From assembly GCA_027625915.1 (NCBI GenBank), contig JANTQA010000042.1, positions 129,001 to 193,000 on the forward strand: a stretch of DNA of 64,000 bases, in the 5' to 3' direction. Below are positions 23,301 through 35,368 of the stretch, in pieces. The first letter of the stretch is position 1. Every line of letters starts with the position of its first letter. The DNA is from Anaeramoeba flamelloides. Its lineage: Eukaryota > Metamonada > Anaeramoebidae. The notes under the pieces are model-generated. The model saw only the letters and a program-made list of their open reading frames with translations. It did not search any database and had not been told where the DNA came from. The translations under genes were made by a program, and so were the position numbers.

Positions 23301-24909
23301 AACAACAACCCTGAATGTTTTCCCACCTTGTGATAGTTTTTAAGTTTTCAAGTAAACTTGTAAATAAATTATTAATATTTTCTTGGCATTTCTTTTTTTG
23401 GGTTTCCTTTTCTTGTCCTTCTGCTAATGAAATTTCAAACGCAATCAAATCACCGAATAATAACGCAGACAACTTTCTAGTTTCAATGTCATTATCATTT
23501 AACCTTTCTAACGTTACCTTGATGATTTTGCTTTTAATTTCCTCATCTATTTGACTGGTCAAATTCTTACACTGGATTAATCTACTTAATGATTTGACAC
23601 ATGCCCTTCTTACGTAATATGAATGATCAGAGCCCTGTGAAAACACTGATAATTTGATTAATAATTTGAAGATTGATTTGAAATTTTCTTCATTAATTTC
23701 ATAGCAATGCCTTAATACATATCCTAGCATTAAACAAATACCTTCAATGCTTAAATAATCCAATTTAATTTTTTCCAAGTCTGGGTATACGTGCTCAAGT
23801 AATGGGTTAATAATATTAATTATATTGTTTCCTGCATATTTTGAGAGAGTTCCAATAGCCTATTTTGTTGTATTTAAAATATATTATTTTATTTTGAAAG
23901 ATTTAATAATTATTATTTTATTTTTACAATTAATTATTCTTTTTTTAAATAATTTTTTCAATTTTGTGTTTTTTTTGATATATTTCATGACGTATATAAA
24001 AATTGAAAATATTTAAACAATATCTCAAAATGGATGGTTAATGGTTGCTCAATAATTTATATACCTATCTGTAAAGCAGGAGTTATATTTCTGAATTTTT
24101 ACTAATATTTTCAATTGATCGAAAAAATGGAATTTCAGAGGATTAAAACTTTCCTATATTTTAGATTGCAAATTATAGGGGAATATTAAAAATAAATACT
24201 TGATTCAAATGATGAAAATGGGCACATTTAACAAGCTTATTTAACTTTATTTTCCAAGTGAGTCCTCAAAATTTCAATACCTTAATTCAAAATATATCGC
24301 TGGTTTTTATTGGAATAAAATTTTGTTTCTAGTCTTTGAATATAGTTAGTTCCACTTTTAAGGTAAACTTTGAATGAAAATTAAGAAAAAAAATAACCAA
24401 ATAAAACACAAAATTCGAAACGTTAAAATAATTTGTGTTAAACAAAAATATCAAAAAATGTGCCTTAATTTTGGAATTTTTTTTGAAATATTTTATGATG
24501 AATTAAAAATTGAAAAATTATCTAAACTCGTTTTCAAAAATTGTAACTCACCCAAAATAATAAATTGAAAAAAACAATATATATTGTTTTGTATTCAATG
24601 GTCACAAATGATTAAATATTATTAATAATTCACTTTTAAATCATTCTAAATTTTATTAAAAGCTTGATAATTTGAAAATTTAAAAAAAATAAATTAAAAA
24701 CAGAAAAAAAAGTGAGTCACAATTTTTGAAATGAGCATTACCGATTTTTTATTGATGAAATTTCACTGAAAAAAAAGTTTAACAAGAATATTTTTCGCTA
24801 ATAATTATATGAATTTTAAAAGACATTACATTATCTCAATTTTCTGAATGTTTATTGGTATTTTCGAAGATCATTTTTTTTTTTTTCAACCTGATTTTCT
24901 TAAAAAAGA

Positions 24910-24941
<32 letters not shown>

Positions 24942-27900
24942 AAAAAAAAAATTGAAAAAGCAAAATATCAAAAAAAAATAAGAAAAAGAAAAAGATAAAA
25001 AACAAAAATTTGAAAAAGCAAAACAAAATTTTTCAAAAGTAAAACAAAAATGTGCAAAATTAGAAAAAATGTTTTTGATCCAAAAAATTGAAAATTTATT
25101 TTGATAAGAATATTGGGATAAACACTCAAAACAACTTCCAATTAGAATGACAAAGTGATTCAACATTTTTGAAAAATAGTTTTTAATCAAAGATAAAAGT
25201 GGTTAGAAACTTCAATTGTTTATTATAAATGAATTCCCCTCTAGCCCAATCTCTGAAAAAATTGTAGTGGTGGAAATTCAAATATAAATAAAAACGGTTT
25301 CTTTCAAATAAAAATATGCTTTTATTTTCGATTTTGTTTTTAAAATACAAGTTTCTAAAAGGAAATATTGTAATATTTTATCTTATATTTAAAAAAGTAT
25401 AGAAAAAGCATTTATAATATAAATAACAAATTTATAAATCAAATGAAATGGTCAATATATTAAAAATAAAGATAGAAGATCAACCACAGCTAAAAGCCAA
25501 TTTGAATAAAAAATTACAACTAAACTAAATTCCAAAAATTTGGATACAGTTTAAAACGGTTGAAAGAATAAAAATACTACACTTTACATTCAATTTGGAA
25601 ATAATTTTTGATTTTACAAACTATTTCATTTTTTGTCTTTTTTGTTTTGTTTTCATTTCCTTTTTTCCAGTTACGTAATATGTTTGGTTAGATCTGGAAA
25701 TTTTTTTCGGTTGTTGATAGAAGGCCAGTTTTGAGTTTGCTGAATATAGAAAAAACACATACAATTGGTTGATGGTATCTTATCATTTGATCGATCAACA
25801 ATTGTTGGTGAAATTTCAACAAATTTATCAATACATTTTTTGTTCGGCTCGTTTCATCTTTTTGTACACACCCTTTTGTTTTTTTTGAGTTTTATATTTT
25901 TTTTTCTTTTATTTGGATAAAAGAAAAAAAATATAAAAACATTGATACTCTGAAACTTAAATGTGGTTTTATATTAGGTTTGGAAAAATACAATAAATTG
26001 TGATTTTTTTTTTTGCATATTTTTGATTTTGGGTGTGTCCAAATTATTGGAATGGAGTTGATATTTTTATTTTCGACATATTTTGGATTTATTTTTAAAA
26101 AGTTGCAATGATTTTAGAGTATTAACACGTTGTTTATTAATAGCCATTTTGTTCCCAAATTAGTTATTGTGATTTTCAAAATTTGGACATATTCGAATTC
26201 TACTCTGAGGGTGTGACAAAATTTGATATTTCTGATGATGGTCGATCTTGGACACATAAGTGTTATCCTCTTTTCAGCTCATTTTTTATACTTTGAATGA
26301 TTAAATTTCTTAAAATTGTCAGAGCACAGTAATAAATATCATCGTTTTCCTCAGGTTAAATTAAATGATTATTATTTTTAAACTTTGGTGAGTCGAAATT
26401 TTCAAAATTTTTTTGATGTTAAAAAATGTATTAATTTAAATCATTCTCCATTTTATTTTTGTTACATATTGACAATAATGACTTTTTAGAAATGTTATTT
26501 ATTTACCCATTATTATTATTGTGTGGTAAAACTGTTTTTTTACAATGAGTTTACTAAATAGTTATATAAATTAAATTATATTTTCCTTTATTTTAAAAAT
26601 TCATTTTTCAGATTACCGTTAAATTTCAAATGATTTTGAAAATTTTTTATGTCTCGTTTTTTAAATTAAATGAAATCATCTAAAAATATATTTCTTGAAA
26701 AACTTTGTAGGCTGTGGGTTAGTGGTTATAATTATTGATTATCCAAGATTAAAACAAGTGATAATTTATATTTCATAAATAAGTAAAAGAAAATAATTTT
26801 GAGTATTAGTATCTCGAACAAATGATTTATTTTTAGCCTTTTGAAATAATAAAATTTTCAAGCAATAAGGTATTTCCAAAAAATTGGTGTTTTTTTTTTT
26901 ACATTTCTTAAAATATCATCTTTGTTAGTGGAGGTATTCGTTAATTGACAATACCAAATTAAGTTTAATATTAATGCCGATTGAATCAATGTCTAAGATA
27001 TTTATTTTAAAATATATTTGTTGAAATATTTTCAAAAAATGAAAAAAAAAATTCAAACTTTTTTTGGTGAAAAGAATGTACTACCAATTTCAAAAACTGG
27101 AAATATGGAAAGGGTACAAATGATTTTTTAAACAATAAAATGTATTTATATGTTTTCAATTCTATTTGAAAATTTGTTGAGATTAAACACGTTATGAAAA
27201 CGATTTTTTCGATCAAAAAGAAAATAATAAATACCAATTTTCACTCCTAAAAAATATCAGATAAAATCGAGATCAAAAAATTTAATATATTTTATTTATG
27301 TAATAACAATACTAAAAAACAAATAGAATTATTATCAAGAATCAATAAATGGTAGTTAATTATTTTGTATATTTAAATACTTTTTTGAAGATTGAGTTTA
27401 ATAAATATATTTTAAAATAAATTTGCCCCACTTTCTTGAAAATAGCTTATACATTTTTTAGGATATCCAGTTATTGCTTTACTACTCAATTAAAAATAAG
27501 TCAGTAATATTTTTTTCTGCTGTATTAATATATAAACACTTCCATCGAATAATTGAATCAACAATTTTATTAAAAATTTTGAAAGATTAGTGAATTCAAT
27601 TATTGATGAGACCAGTGGAAAAAAGTGAGAAATACTAATAAATTCGTTTAAATGTTTGAAAATTTTTGATTCAATTTTCATTTTGTAAATTTGTTGAACT
27701 TAACTATTCAATAAAGTTGAATACAGCAGGGCATTGGCTTAAAATGTTAGGAATTTTGTAAAATGTGTTGATCTTCAAAATATTTCTTTATCAGGAACTG
27801 TTTTATTCAAAGTGGGGGTTTATAAGATTTACAAAAAAGGAATTGGGATAATTTTTTACATTTTTTTGAATTCATCATTATATCTAAATAAAGCAGTAAC

Positions 27901-29752
27901 AAAAAAGTCTACAAGATGATTTAGAAAAGATATTTTTTTTTTGTTTTGAAATTACTTTTATCACACATCTTGCACTTCTTGCACTTCTTACACTTTTTAC
28001 TAAAAAAAAATAAATAAAAATTTACCTTCTTAAAAATGAGAATTCTTAACTGTATAAGCTTTTGTTACATTGAAAACGAGATAAGGTTAATTAGAAAAAC
28101 TGATTGTGTATTGGCAATTCTGAAAAATATAAATTCAAATATTCGGACAGTTTTGATTTGTAAAGACAAGTCTTAAGGGATTAGCCTCAGCCAAGATGTG
28201 GCTATAATTAAAGAATGTTGTTATTGATGTAAATCATCTTGGTGATCCATTGTTCAAATGACTCTAAAAAATCTAGTATAAATATTATTGAATAATAAAA
28301 TATTAGATTTTTTACTGATGAGTCACAATTAAAAATTGTCATTTTTTGAGGAAATTATTTTTTTAAAATTATTTTTTCAAATCTAAAAATAGAAACTTAA
28401 AAGAATATTACTATTCTAGTATTTAATAATTCATGACTAAGATCCCCCAAAAGTAACTATTTTTTCATTTTTTTTAATTTCCAAGATTAACTCAATATTT
28501 ATCAACATAAAAAATCCAAAAGAGTGATTAGTTTTAGTTTGCTTTTATAATGAGAATTGTAACATCAATATATTTCCAATATTTCAGAAATAATTTTGTC
28601 AAAAGAATCTATTCGTTAATTATTAATTTTTTTAAAACAATTAAATTTTTTAGATTCTAATCTACATTTTGCCATAAATTTAAGAAAGATATTTTATGAC
28701 TTTATAGTCTGAATATTGATCACTCAACCTTTAAATTTGTGGCAAAATGCAGATTTTTTCTGAAATTCTTGGGTTTTTTTTACTAATTCAGGATCTTTTT
28801 GTTAATTGATGAGATCAACAAAAATTACTACTTGACTAATCGAATTTTTTACAGACATTTGAACAATGGATCACAAAGATGATATACATCAATAACAACA
28901 TTCTTTAATTATAGCCACATCTTGGCTGAGGCTAATCCCTTAAGACTTGTCTTTACAAATCAAAACTGTCCGAATATTTGAATTTATATTTCTCAGAATT
29001 GCCAATACACAATCAGTTTTTCGAATTATACTTTGCTTCGTTATCAAGGTTCCCAAAGTTTAGGTGGTGTGAGGAATTATCATTATTAAGAAGTCAAAAG
29101 AATAACAGAGTGAGAGCAAGGTGGCATTGGTTATTCAAAAAACAAACGTAAGTTGTTTATAAAAAAAAAATGTTATTTGTTTTCTTTGTAAAAAAGTTTG
29201 ACAACAAAGTTTGTAAAATTGCCTACTAAAGAGTAGAGATGCTGAAATAAAACTGTTTTGTTGGTACAATTAAAAAGCTTTTTTTGTCCCATTTTTCCGA
29301 ACAACAGCGTTTGGGAAAAAAAGAAAAAAAAAAATTAAAAAAAAAACAGAGAAGAAAAAGAAAAAGCAAAAAAATTAAATAGTGAATACCTGGCCAGCCA
29401 TTTCTTTAATCTCTCTTTTTTGATCAAAAACACTACTAATTAATAACTTCAACACAGAGTTAGACTCGCTTTCGACTTTTAACATTTTTTCAATGATTTG
29501 GTTTGGTGCTGTGCTAAAAATATATTTAAACAACGAGAAAAGTGTTTGAGTCATATTCCAGTTACTATAAGTTTGTACCTTAATTAAGGATTCTGTAAAG
29601 GGAGACACCAACTCAAGTGGTATTTCGGTCTTGCCACCTTTGAGATAATCACACACCCTGTCGAGCGCATTGATTAAAGGAATTTTATTGGATGATCCTG
29701 TTAATTCTTTTTGAAGTTGCTCAGTAAGGATTGAAAGATTTAGATCAGTCAT
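20328..29752 (-). CDS. HEAT-type helical-repeat protein, two exons, frame change in K/E tract
   Basis: Exon 1 is 29752..29390 (121 codons, MTDLNLSILTEQL...) and exon 2 is 23859..20328. The junction (donor CAG|GTATTC, acceptor AAAATAG, phase 0) joins EIKEMAGQ to AIGTLSKYAG and completes a HEAT-like helix pair. The product of about 1298 residues is almost all alpha-helical repeats rich in Leu, Ile, Asn and Glu, interrupted by a Lys/Glu linker. In that linker (about 22650-22790) the frame changes: the GAAAAA hexamer array has two units lacking one A each (T4 runs at 22707-22710 and 22718-22721 on the plus strand), net minus 2. Both flanking frames stay open for over 1 kb, so a sequencing error or a recent lesion is likely. 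HEAT proteins act as scaffolds, transport receptors or chaperones; I cannot assign the subfamily. An in-frame extension upstream of 29752 is AT-rich and is taken as 5' UTR. Confidence 0.82.
24346..24475 (+). repeat. Family B fragment (decayed)
   Basis: The block TTAGTTCCACTTTTAAGG followed by 'AAACTTTGAATGAAA' and later 'GTGCCTTAATTTTGGAAT' matches the left arm and centre of family B. The right end is missing. It directly abuts the family C element that starts at about 24531. Confidence 0.55.
24531..25190 (+). mobile_element. Family C element, copy 1
   Basis: Inverted ends TTCAAAAATTGTAACTCACC (24532) and GTGAGTCACAATTTTTGAAA (ending ~24741) bound a ~210 bp unit. Similarity with the copy at 36485 continues a further 450 bp, through a polyA tract, 'TTGAAAAAGCAAAAC' and 'TTGATAAGAATA', to about 25190. 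The larger repeat is therefore the real unit, or two adjacent elements have travelled together. It has no coding potential. Confidence 0.65.
25529..26052 (+). mobile_element. Family D element, divergent copy 3
   Basis: This 524 bp copy has imperfect inverted ends (ATTCCAAAAATTTGGATAC at the left; GTGTCCAAATTATTGGAAT at the right). It shares GAAATAATTTTTGATTTT, the TTACGTAA block, TTGATCGATCAA and 'AAATTTATCAATACATTTTT' with copies 1 and 2, but is a separate subfamily with different ends. A reverse fragment of this subfamily lies at 59540-59815. Confidence 0.65.
26877..27448 (-). mobile_element. Family G TIR element, copy 1
   Basis: This ~572 bp element has imperfect inverted ends (AAGGTATTTCCAAAAAA at the left, TTCTTGAAAATAGCTT at the right). 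It matches 39488-40076 in opposite orientation over most of its length, including accidental frames that read FQIELKTYKYILLFKKSF in both copies. That shared frame may be a relic of coding sequence or just shared ancestry; it contains many stops outside this stretch. Confidence 0.65.
28089..29027. repeat. Large palindrome interrupted at its centre by a TTAA element
   Basis: Outer arms 28089-28172 and 28944-29027 are near-perfect complements of each other (for example GACAGTTTTGATTTGTAAAG and its complement). Removing the nested element and one TTAA leaves a continuous ~170 bp palindrome centred exactly on TTAA. The outer palindrome thus resembles a foldback MITE that later received a second element at its dyad centre. 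Confidence 0.7.
28177..28939. mobile_element. TTAA-flanked TIR element, family A, copy 1
   Basis: Termini GGGATTAGCCTCAGCC (28177) and its complement (ending 28939) are flanked by TTAA at 28173-28176 and 28940-28943. Total length is 763 bp with inverted arms of about 85 bp. The interior shares 'GCCATAAATTTAAGAAAG' and 'GACTTTATAGTCTGAATATT' with copy 2, inverted relative to it. No transposase frame is present. A TTAA target duplication points to the piggyBac type, though piggyBac ends usually begin CC rather than GG. Confidence 0.78.
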
Positions 29753-30478
29753 TCTAATTTTTAAAAGTAAAAAAGTGGAATGTTGCGAATAAAAAAAAAT
29801 GAATTCTACATTTTTTAATTCTTCTTTTCTTATCCAACAATAAATATATTTGTGATATTTTACTATTTTGTATAGTGTTTTTTTTTGTTGTTCGAAAACC
29901 AGAAATGCTTTGTAATTTGAAAAATGTGAAAAAAGGATATTAATGACTGAAAATATCATAATTTCCTTTTTTATTAAATTTTTAAGGTTACTTTGTAATA
30001 GTTTCAGTTTGTATCAAAACTTGAGAAATTTTAACACCAACTTGTAATGAGATTAAAGGTTACCCTTTTTGTTTTACTCTCTTCTTATTGATTTTTTTAG
30101 CTTTTTTTCATTAACCTATTTTACAATAAAGCTTTTATAATCCTTTTAATTTATGACTACTTTTTATTTCAATTTCATTAATATTTTTCTTCACTATTAG
30201 TTACAAAAACACTAACAAACTCCAAAATTAAGTTGCAATAATATTTTGAGAAATTTAATAAAGCTTCCTTCCAGAAATTTGAATTCAAATTTTAAATCTA
30301 TTTATTTGATTTTAGTTATTAGATAAAAGTTATCAATTATACCCATGTTCAAAGAATAGAATCAATGTTTCAATATATGGCCCATGTTTTTTTTTATTCT
30401 TCTTGTTCCAATAAAGTTCTTAATTCTATATTTTAGAATAAACCAAAAATAAAATTCAATGATAAAATTAAACTTACT

Positions 30479-30894
30479 GTTGTGGAAAAAAAGTGAAACA
30501 AGGTTTTTAATTGGGAACATTACTTAAAATTCAAAGTAAAATCAATAAAAAGATTGGAAACCAATTAACTTCAAATAATAACTCATTATATTATTTTCAA
30601 TCAATACAACAAATACAATTTAAATCTACTTGATTTATCGAAATTGTTTGTGTGGTTTTGGAGATCTCAAAAATAGTCAATTTTTTGAACAAATTTTTAA
30701 TAATTGATCAATCAAAGAAAAACCCATACCAAAAGATAGTATTAAAAAAACTGTTATTGTGGCGAATACTTCATTTTGTCTTTATTTATTTATTTATTCT
30801 TTTTTTAATTGATCTTACTTTTCATTTTCAGTAATGTTCCCTATTAAAAACCTTGTTTCACTTTTTTTCCATGTTTCACTTTTTTTCCACAACG
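30479..30894. mobile_element. Family J TIR element, copy 1
   Basis: Inverted ends of about 55-60 bp: GTTGTGGAAAAAAAGTGAAA ... 'AATTGGGAACATTACTT' at the left, and 'AGTAATGTTCCCTATT' ... TTTCCACAAC at the right. The right arm has an extra tandem copy of an 18 bp stretch (CATGTTTCACTTTTTTTC). Length is about 416 bp. A 60-codon frame inside is not credible as a gene. Confidence 0.75.
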
Positions 30895-32134
30895 GTTATT
30901 GATGTTTTGAGAAAAGATTTAAATTTGGATTGAATTTGTTTCAAATTTTTTATAATTTTTCAATTTTTTATTTTTTACCACTTTATGTAGATGAATAAGT
31001 TTTTTTTTATTCATAAATATTAACACTATTTTTTTAATAAATTTTCAAATTTGAAGGTTCATTTTTAAAAGAATAGAACTTTATGAGATAAATATTGTAG
31101 TTAAAAGGGTTTATTGTCCTTTTTTTTGATCATAAAAAAAAAATACCCAAAAAAAAAAAAAAAAAAAAAAACAGATCTAAATATGATACAAGACATATCA
31201 AGTTCATTTAAGTTCTATAAACAACCTAAATGTAATTTTTTGTTGAATATTTTGAAAAATAATAGTATATTTCTGAATTTATTTTGAAAAAATATTTCAT
31301 GTTATTTTTCTCTTGTTAAAATATTTAAAAAAATTTCAAAAATGATGCTATATTTTTTAGATCTACATCACCTGATATATGTTTTTATTAAAGTAAACAT
31401 TATCTAGTATTGAAGAATTATATTAATTTAGGCAAAAAAACATAATTTTTATTTATTTTTTATTAGTTATTCTGATATAAATACCCAGTATTAATATTAA
31501 AAATAGACTCAAGACTAAATTTATTTAGTTATTTTTAATATTCATTGAATACTTATATAATCTTTTATAATTAATAAATGGAATCAAATGATTTCATCTA
31601 TATAAAAGTTACTTAATTTAATCTTAAATTTAGGTTTGTCTACTTTTACAAAAGATAACCAAAAAAAAATAAATAAAAAAACACTATTTTTTTTTTCAAA
31701 ATTTATTTTAATTCTTCAATATCAAACCGTTATCATGAAAAAAAAGAGTAAGATTTCGTATGTTTTGTAAATTTCAAATTATTTGTTGTATTGTACTTTA
31801 ACTTTTGATTTTTCTAAATATTTTTATTCAAGTGTACAAGTGAGTAAAATAAGAAACCGGCCCCAAAAAGTCAATTTAATTAAAAATGTTATAACCAAAC
31901 AATAAAAGAATATTAAATACACAAAAATATGGAAAATGTTTAAATTACAAAGTAAAAATTATTGGGTAGATTCATAAAACTTTTATTAAAAATTAATAAT
32001 GTAAAATTATTTTTTTTATTATTATTATCAAACGAATATATTCATTCATACCAAGCCAGTATATAAAAATAGCAACAATTTTTCTTTTTTCGATGTTGAA
32101 CTTTTTCTAAAATGATTAACGAAAATTATAATTA

Positions 32135-32591
32135 CTGTTGAGAGATTAATGTTGGACAGAGAAAAATAGTTGTAAACAATTTTAATTTGCAACATTACTG
32201 AAAATGATTTTTAATTTCTTTCGTTTGTGGAATAACTTAAAAAAAATAGCAATAATCTACTTATAGAATAAGGATTAATGTAATTCTACTTTTTCAAAAC
32301 CTTATCTTTTATAATCTAAAGCAAGTTTAAAAATTACCATTTTCATAATTAATAATAAACTTTACTAAAACTTGGATTTTTGTTAAAATAGCAAGATCTA
32401 CTTTAGTTATCAACCATTCAAATGAGTATTCTACACACACCACAGAATAATGAACTTGTAACACATTTAAATCTGGATTTATAAAAAATTCATATAGTTA
32501 TCAATTGGATTTGATTTACAATTTCAGTAATGTTCCCAATTAAAAATGGTGTACAACTATTTTTCTGTGTCCACAATTTTTCTAACAATAG
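32135..32591. mobile_element. Family J TIR element, copy 2
   Basis: Left arm TTGGACAGAGAAAAATAGTT ... GCAACATTACTGAAA pairs with right arm 'TTTCAGTAATGTTCCC' ... CTATTTTTCTGTGTCC. The inner part of the arms (TAATTGGGAACATTACTGAA) is shared with copy 1, while the outer part differs, so these are related subfamilies. Length is about 457 bp. Confidence 0.7.
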
Positions 32592-33241
32592 TTAATATAG
32601 AAACCAAAATAAGGTACTGGTTCCTTAAAAGTTAATTATTTAAAAAGAAATTGCTAAAAATATAGGATCAAATTGGAAAATTTATCTCAAACAATTGAGT
32701 AAATTATCTTTGAAATTGTTTTATCATCAAAAAAACTTGACAAAATGACAGAAAAGTTAGAACAATTTTCAATTAATTACTTTTCTAATTTAACTTTTAG
32801 TTAAAATATAAAAGGTTTTAGCTTCAAAATTTATAAGACCTTAGGTATATAATTCAGGAATAAATTTGTTCTGACATTGGAATAATAAGAAGTTAATTCA
32901 CAATTTTTATTTTGAAACATGGGTTTTTAGCTTTGGGTTTTAGTTATTTTGATCACAATTGGTTTTTTCAGGTTATAATAGAATTAAAACATACTACAAT
33001 AAATCTCAGTCACGATTCTCCATTATTTGGGGTAACTATTATTAAAAAGAATGTCAAATAAGTAAAAAAATTATTAATGAATATTGCAAAAAGTAATTAC
33101 TAAAAATCAAGTCGTTAAATTCTAAAAATCAAAAAAACCACTTGAAAAGGAGAATTTTAACTTGACTTAATAAGTTAAAAAACTTTTTTCAAAAATTTCA
33201 TTTTCTTTCAGTGTATTTCAATTCATAAAAAACTTTTAATA

Positions 33242-34602
33242 ATGTCTTACGGACTCGATCGAGAACTTCGAAATAAAAGAAACAACAAATTTGATCCAAG
33301 GCTTGAGAACGAAGCAATTAGTTGGATCGAAAATGTAACAGGAGCAAGAATTTCAGGAGGCGTTGGATCTTTAAAAAGTGGGGTAGTGCTTTGTCAGCTT
33401 GTAAACAGAATTAGACCAAATTCTGTTAGAAGAATTAACCATGGTAGAATGCCTTTTACCCAAATGGAAAATGTCAATGGTAATACAATTTCTTTTTTAT
33501 TTTCAATAGTCTCTTCTTTTTTTTTTTGTTTTTTTTTTTTTTTTTCTTTTTTTCTTTGACAAAATTTTTAATCAAAAACTCCTTCTTCAACTTTGACAAC
33601 CTAAACCAAAATTTTTTATTGAACACGGTAATAGGCTTTTTAATGGCTGCAAAATCCCTTGGTGTCTCAGAATCTGATCTTTTTATGACTGTGGACTTAT
33701 ATGAAGAAAAAAATCTTCCACAAGTTGTTCAATGCTTACATGCTCTTGGCTCTGCATCACGTAAAGTTCGTGGTTTTAGTGGCCCTTATATCGGAGCCAA
33801 AACAAGTACCTCAAAAGTATGCTTTTAAATTTTTTTTTTTTTTTACAATCATTTTTTTTTTCAATAAAATTCCTTTTTTTTTTTTTTTTTTTTTTTATCT
33901 TTTTTTCATTTGAAATTTAATTTGGAATCTAATTTGAAATTGCAAAATACAACTGTTTAGAATATCCAATTTAGCCAGCAACAATTAAACAAAGGTAAGT
34001 CTGAGATTCCTATTCTTACCAGGGAAGTCACAAAGAAATCGAACCAAAGCGGGATGTTTGATAACTCACGTAACATTGTCAAAAAAAGCACTGGTGGCAA
34101 GTGGACAAAGCCTAATACTGTAACATCGAATAACAGTTATGGGGGCGGCCAAAGGAAATATGTTTCAAGCAACAGCTCAAGAACAACCACTAATAACTAT
34201 CCAAGAAACACAACATCAAGAACAACTAATTACTCCAGCAATTCCTCAAATAATTCCACCAGAAACAATACCACAAATAACAACTACTCAAGAAATACAA
34301 CAAATAACAGCTACGGCGGAGGCCAAAGGAAATATGTTTCGAGCAACAACTCAAGAACAACCACTAACAACTATCCAAGAACCAACACAAGAACAACTAA
34401 TTACTCCAGCAATTCTTCAAATAATTACCCAAATAGAACAACAACAACATCATCATCAAATCGAGGCGGTTGGGGAAGTAACAGCAGCACCACCACCAGC
34501 AGCAGCACCAGCAATAACAATCAGCCAAGAAGAGTTGTTAGAAGTTCACAAAACACTTCAACTGGCCAAAGAAGAATTGTATATTCTTCTCAAAGAAAAT
34601 AA
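33242..34602 (+). CDS. Calponin/transgelin-like actin-binding protein, three exons
   Basis: Exons are 33242-33479, 33635-33816 and 33961-34602 (1062 nt, 353 residues). Introns are GT-AG (155 and 144 nt) and T-rich. The first junction rebuilds ENVNGFLMAAKSLGV. Residues about 18-125 are a single calponin-homology domain (type 3: WIENVTG, LKSGVVLCQLVNRIRP, DLYEEKNLPQVVQCLHALG), known to bind actin filaments. Residues about 141-172 (FSQQQLNKGK...NQSGMF) resemble the transgelin C-terminal calponin-like motif. The remaining ~180 residues are a low-complexity Asn/Ser/Thr/Arg tail in which SYGGGQRKYVSS occurs twice. The family in animals is ~200 residues, so the tail is an addition. Likely role: cortical or stress-fibre actin organisation in an amoeboid cell. 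The ATG at 33242 precedes MSYGLDRELRNK, typical of transgelin starts. Confidence 0.92.
34129..34404 (+). repeat. Internal coding duplication in the Asn/Ser/Thr-rich tail
   Basis: Two ~76 bp copies (about 34132 and 34306) encode SYGGGQRKYVSSN(S/N)SRTTTNNYPR. They differ almost only at synonymous positions (GGGGGC versus GGCGGA), which shows selection on the protein. Spacing is 174 bp, a multiple of three. Confidence 0.85.
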
Positions 34603-35368
34603 ATTTAAGACACTTCTTTATCATATTCTCTTAATATTTCAAAAATTTTACGTTAACGAATTCGTAAAGAATGAAAAAGTGTCAAAATATTAAAATTAGT
34701 TATTGGTGATATTATTTAATTCATTATTTTTTTAAAATGAGAAGCTCAAAAAAATTACAAACAAAGAAAAAAAGAATAAAAGAAAATTAATTTTTGTGAG
34801 ATCAAATATTTTTTCTTCCTTTTTTTTTATAAAAAGCGAATCATTAAATTGGATTGTATTTCCTAGAGTTCAAAAATTGTTTACTTGGTTTATTTGTATT
34901 TTTATCTTTATTTAACCTTATACTGTCTTTATAGTTGCAAGTATTAATTATTATAATAGAGATTTTTTAGAATTTTTCTTTCAAATACTTGCTTTTGATA
35001 AAACAATTTATTGTTTTATTAAACCAATGGTAAAATACAAATCTTATTTTTTTAATGAAGAGCAGTTTCTCAACCATATAATTTGAAAACTACTATAAAA
35101 ATATTACTCAGAAATTTTGGCTTTATTATTATTTTATCAGAGACTATGTTTTATAAAAAATTTTCTTGAAGGTTATTGAGAATTTTGTAATTTTATCCTT
35201 AAAAATCAAAATCAATTTTTTTGTCTAACAAAAAATATTTAAATTGTTAAAATGATACTGGTCAATAATCTCAAACGATTTTTTATAACAAATTCTTCAA
35301 AATTACAAATTTTTTGATGTTTTTTTTTCATATTTGAAAACAAGAAAACAACTTTTTTCAAACTTTAA

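Larger units (their letters stand above)
23860..29389 (-). other. Intron 1 of the HEAT gene (5.5 kb), repeat-rich
   Basis: The GT-AG intron is phase 0. It contains a family B fragment (24346-24475), family C (24531-25190), family D (25529-26052), family G (26877-27448), and a TTAA-flanked element nested in a palindrome (28089-29027). A polyA/T low-complexity stretch lies at about 24900-24960. A small frame at 27490-27681 looks coding-like but no splice context supports it. Confidence 0.85.
29753..33241. other. Divergent intergenic region between the HEAT and calponin-type genes
   Basis: The two genes are transcribed away from each other, so promoters of both should lie here. Two related TIR elements of family J occupy 30479-30894 and 32135-32591. 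The rest is A/T-rich with homopolymer runs (31145-31172). I see no exon. Confidence 0.6.

Noticed and set aside
24900-25190. 96-codon Phe-rich frame
   Set aside because: It reads a polyA/T tract inside a repeat element; composition is pure low complexity.
27490-27681. Extra HEAT exon in the 5.5 kb intron
   Set aside because: The frame has a helical look, but exon 1 and exon 2 already join seamlessly and no acceptor/donor pair fits this segment in frame.
29375-29959. Longer N-terminus of the HEAT protein starting at 29959
   Set aside because: The extra 69 residues are encoded by AT-rich DNA with Phe/Tyr/Lys bias like other chance frames; MTDLNLS at 29752 starts the helical protein.
34139-34693. 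184-codon alternate-frame protein overlapping the calponin-type tail
   Set aside because: It lies over a triplet-repetitive coding sequence, where open alternate frames are expected; the main frame has domain and synonymous-change support.
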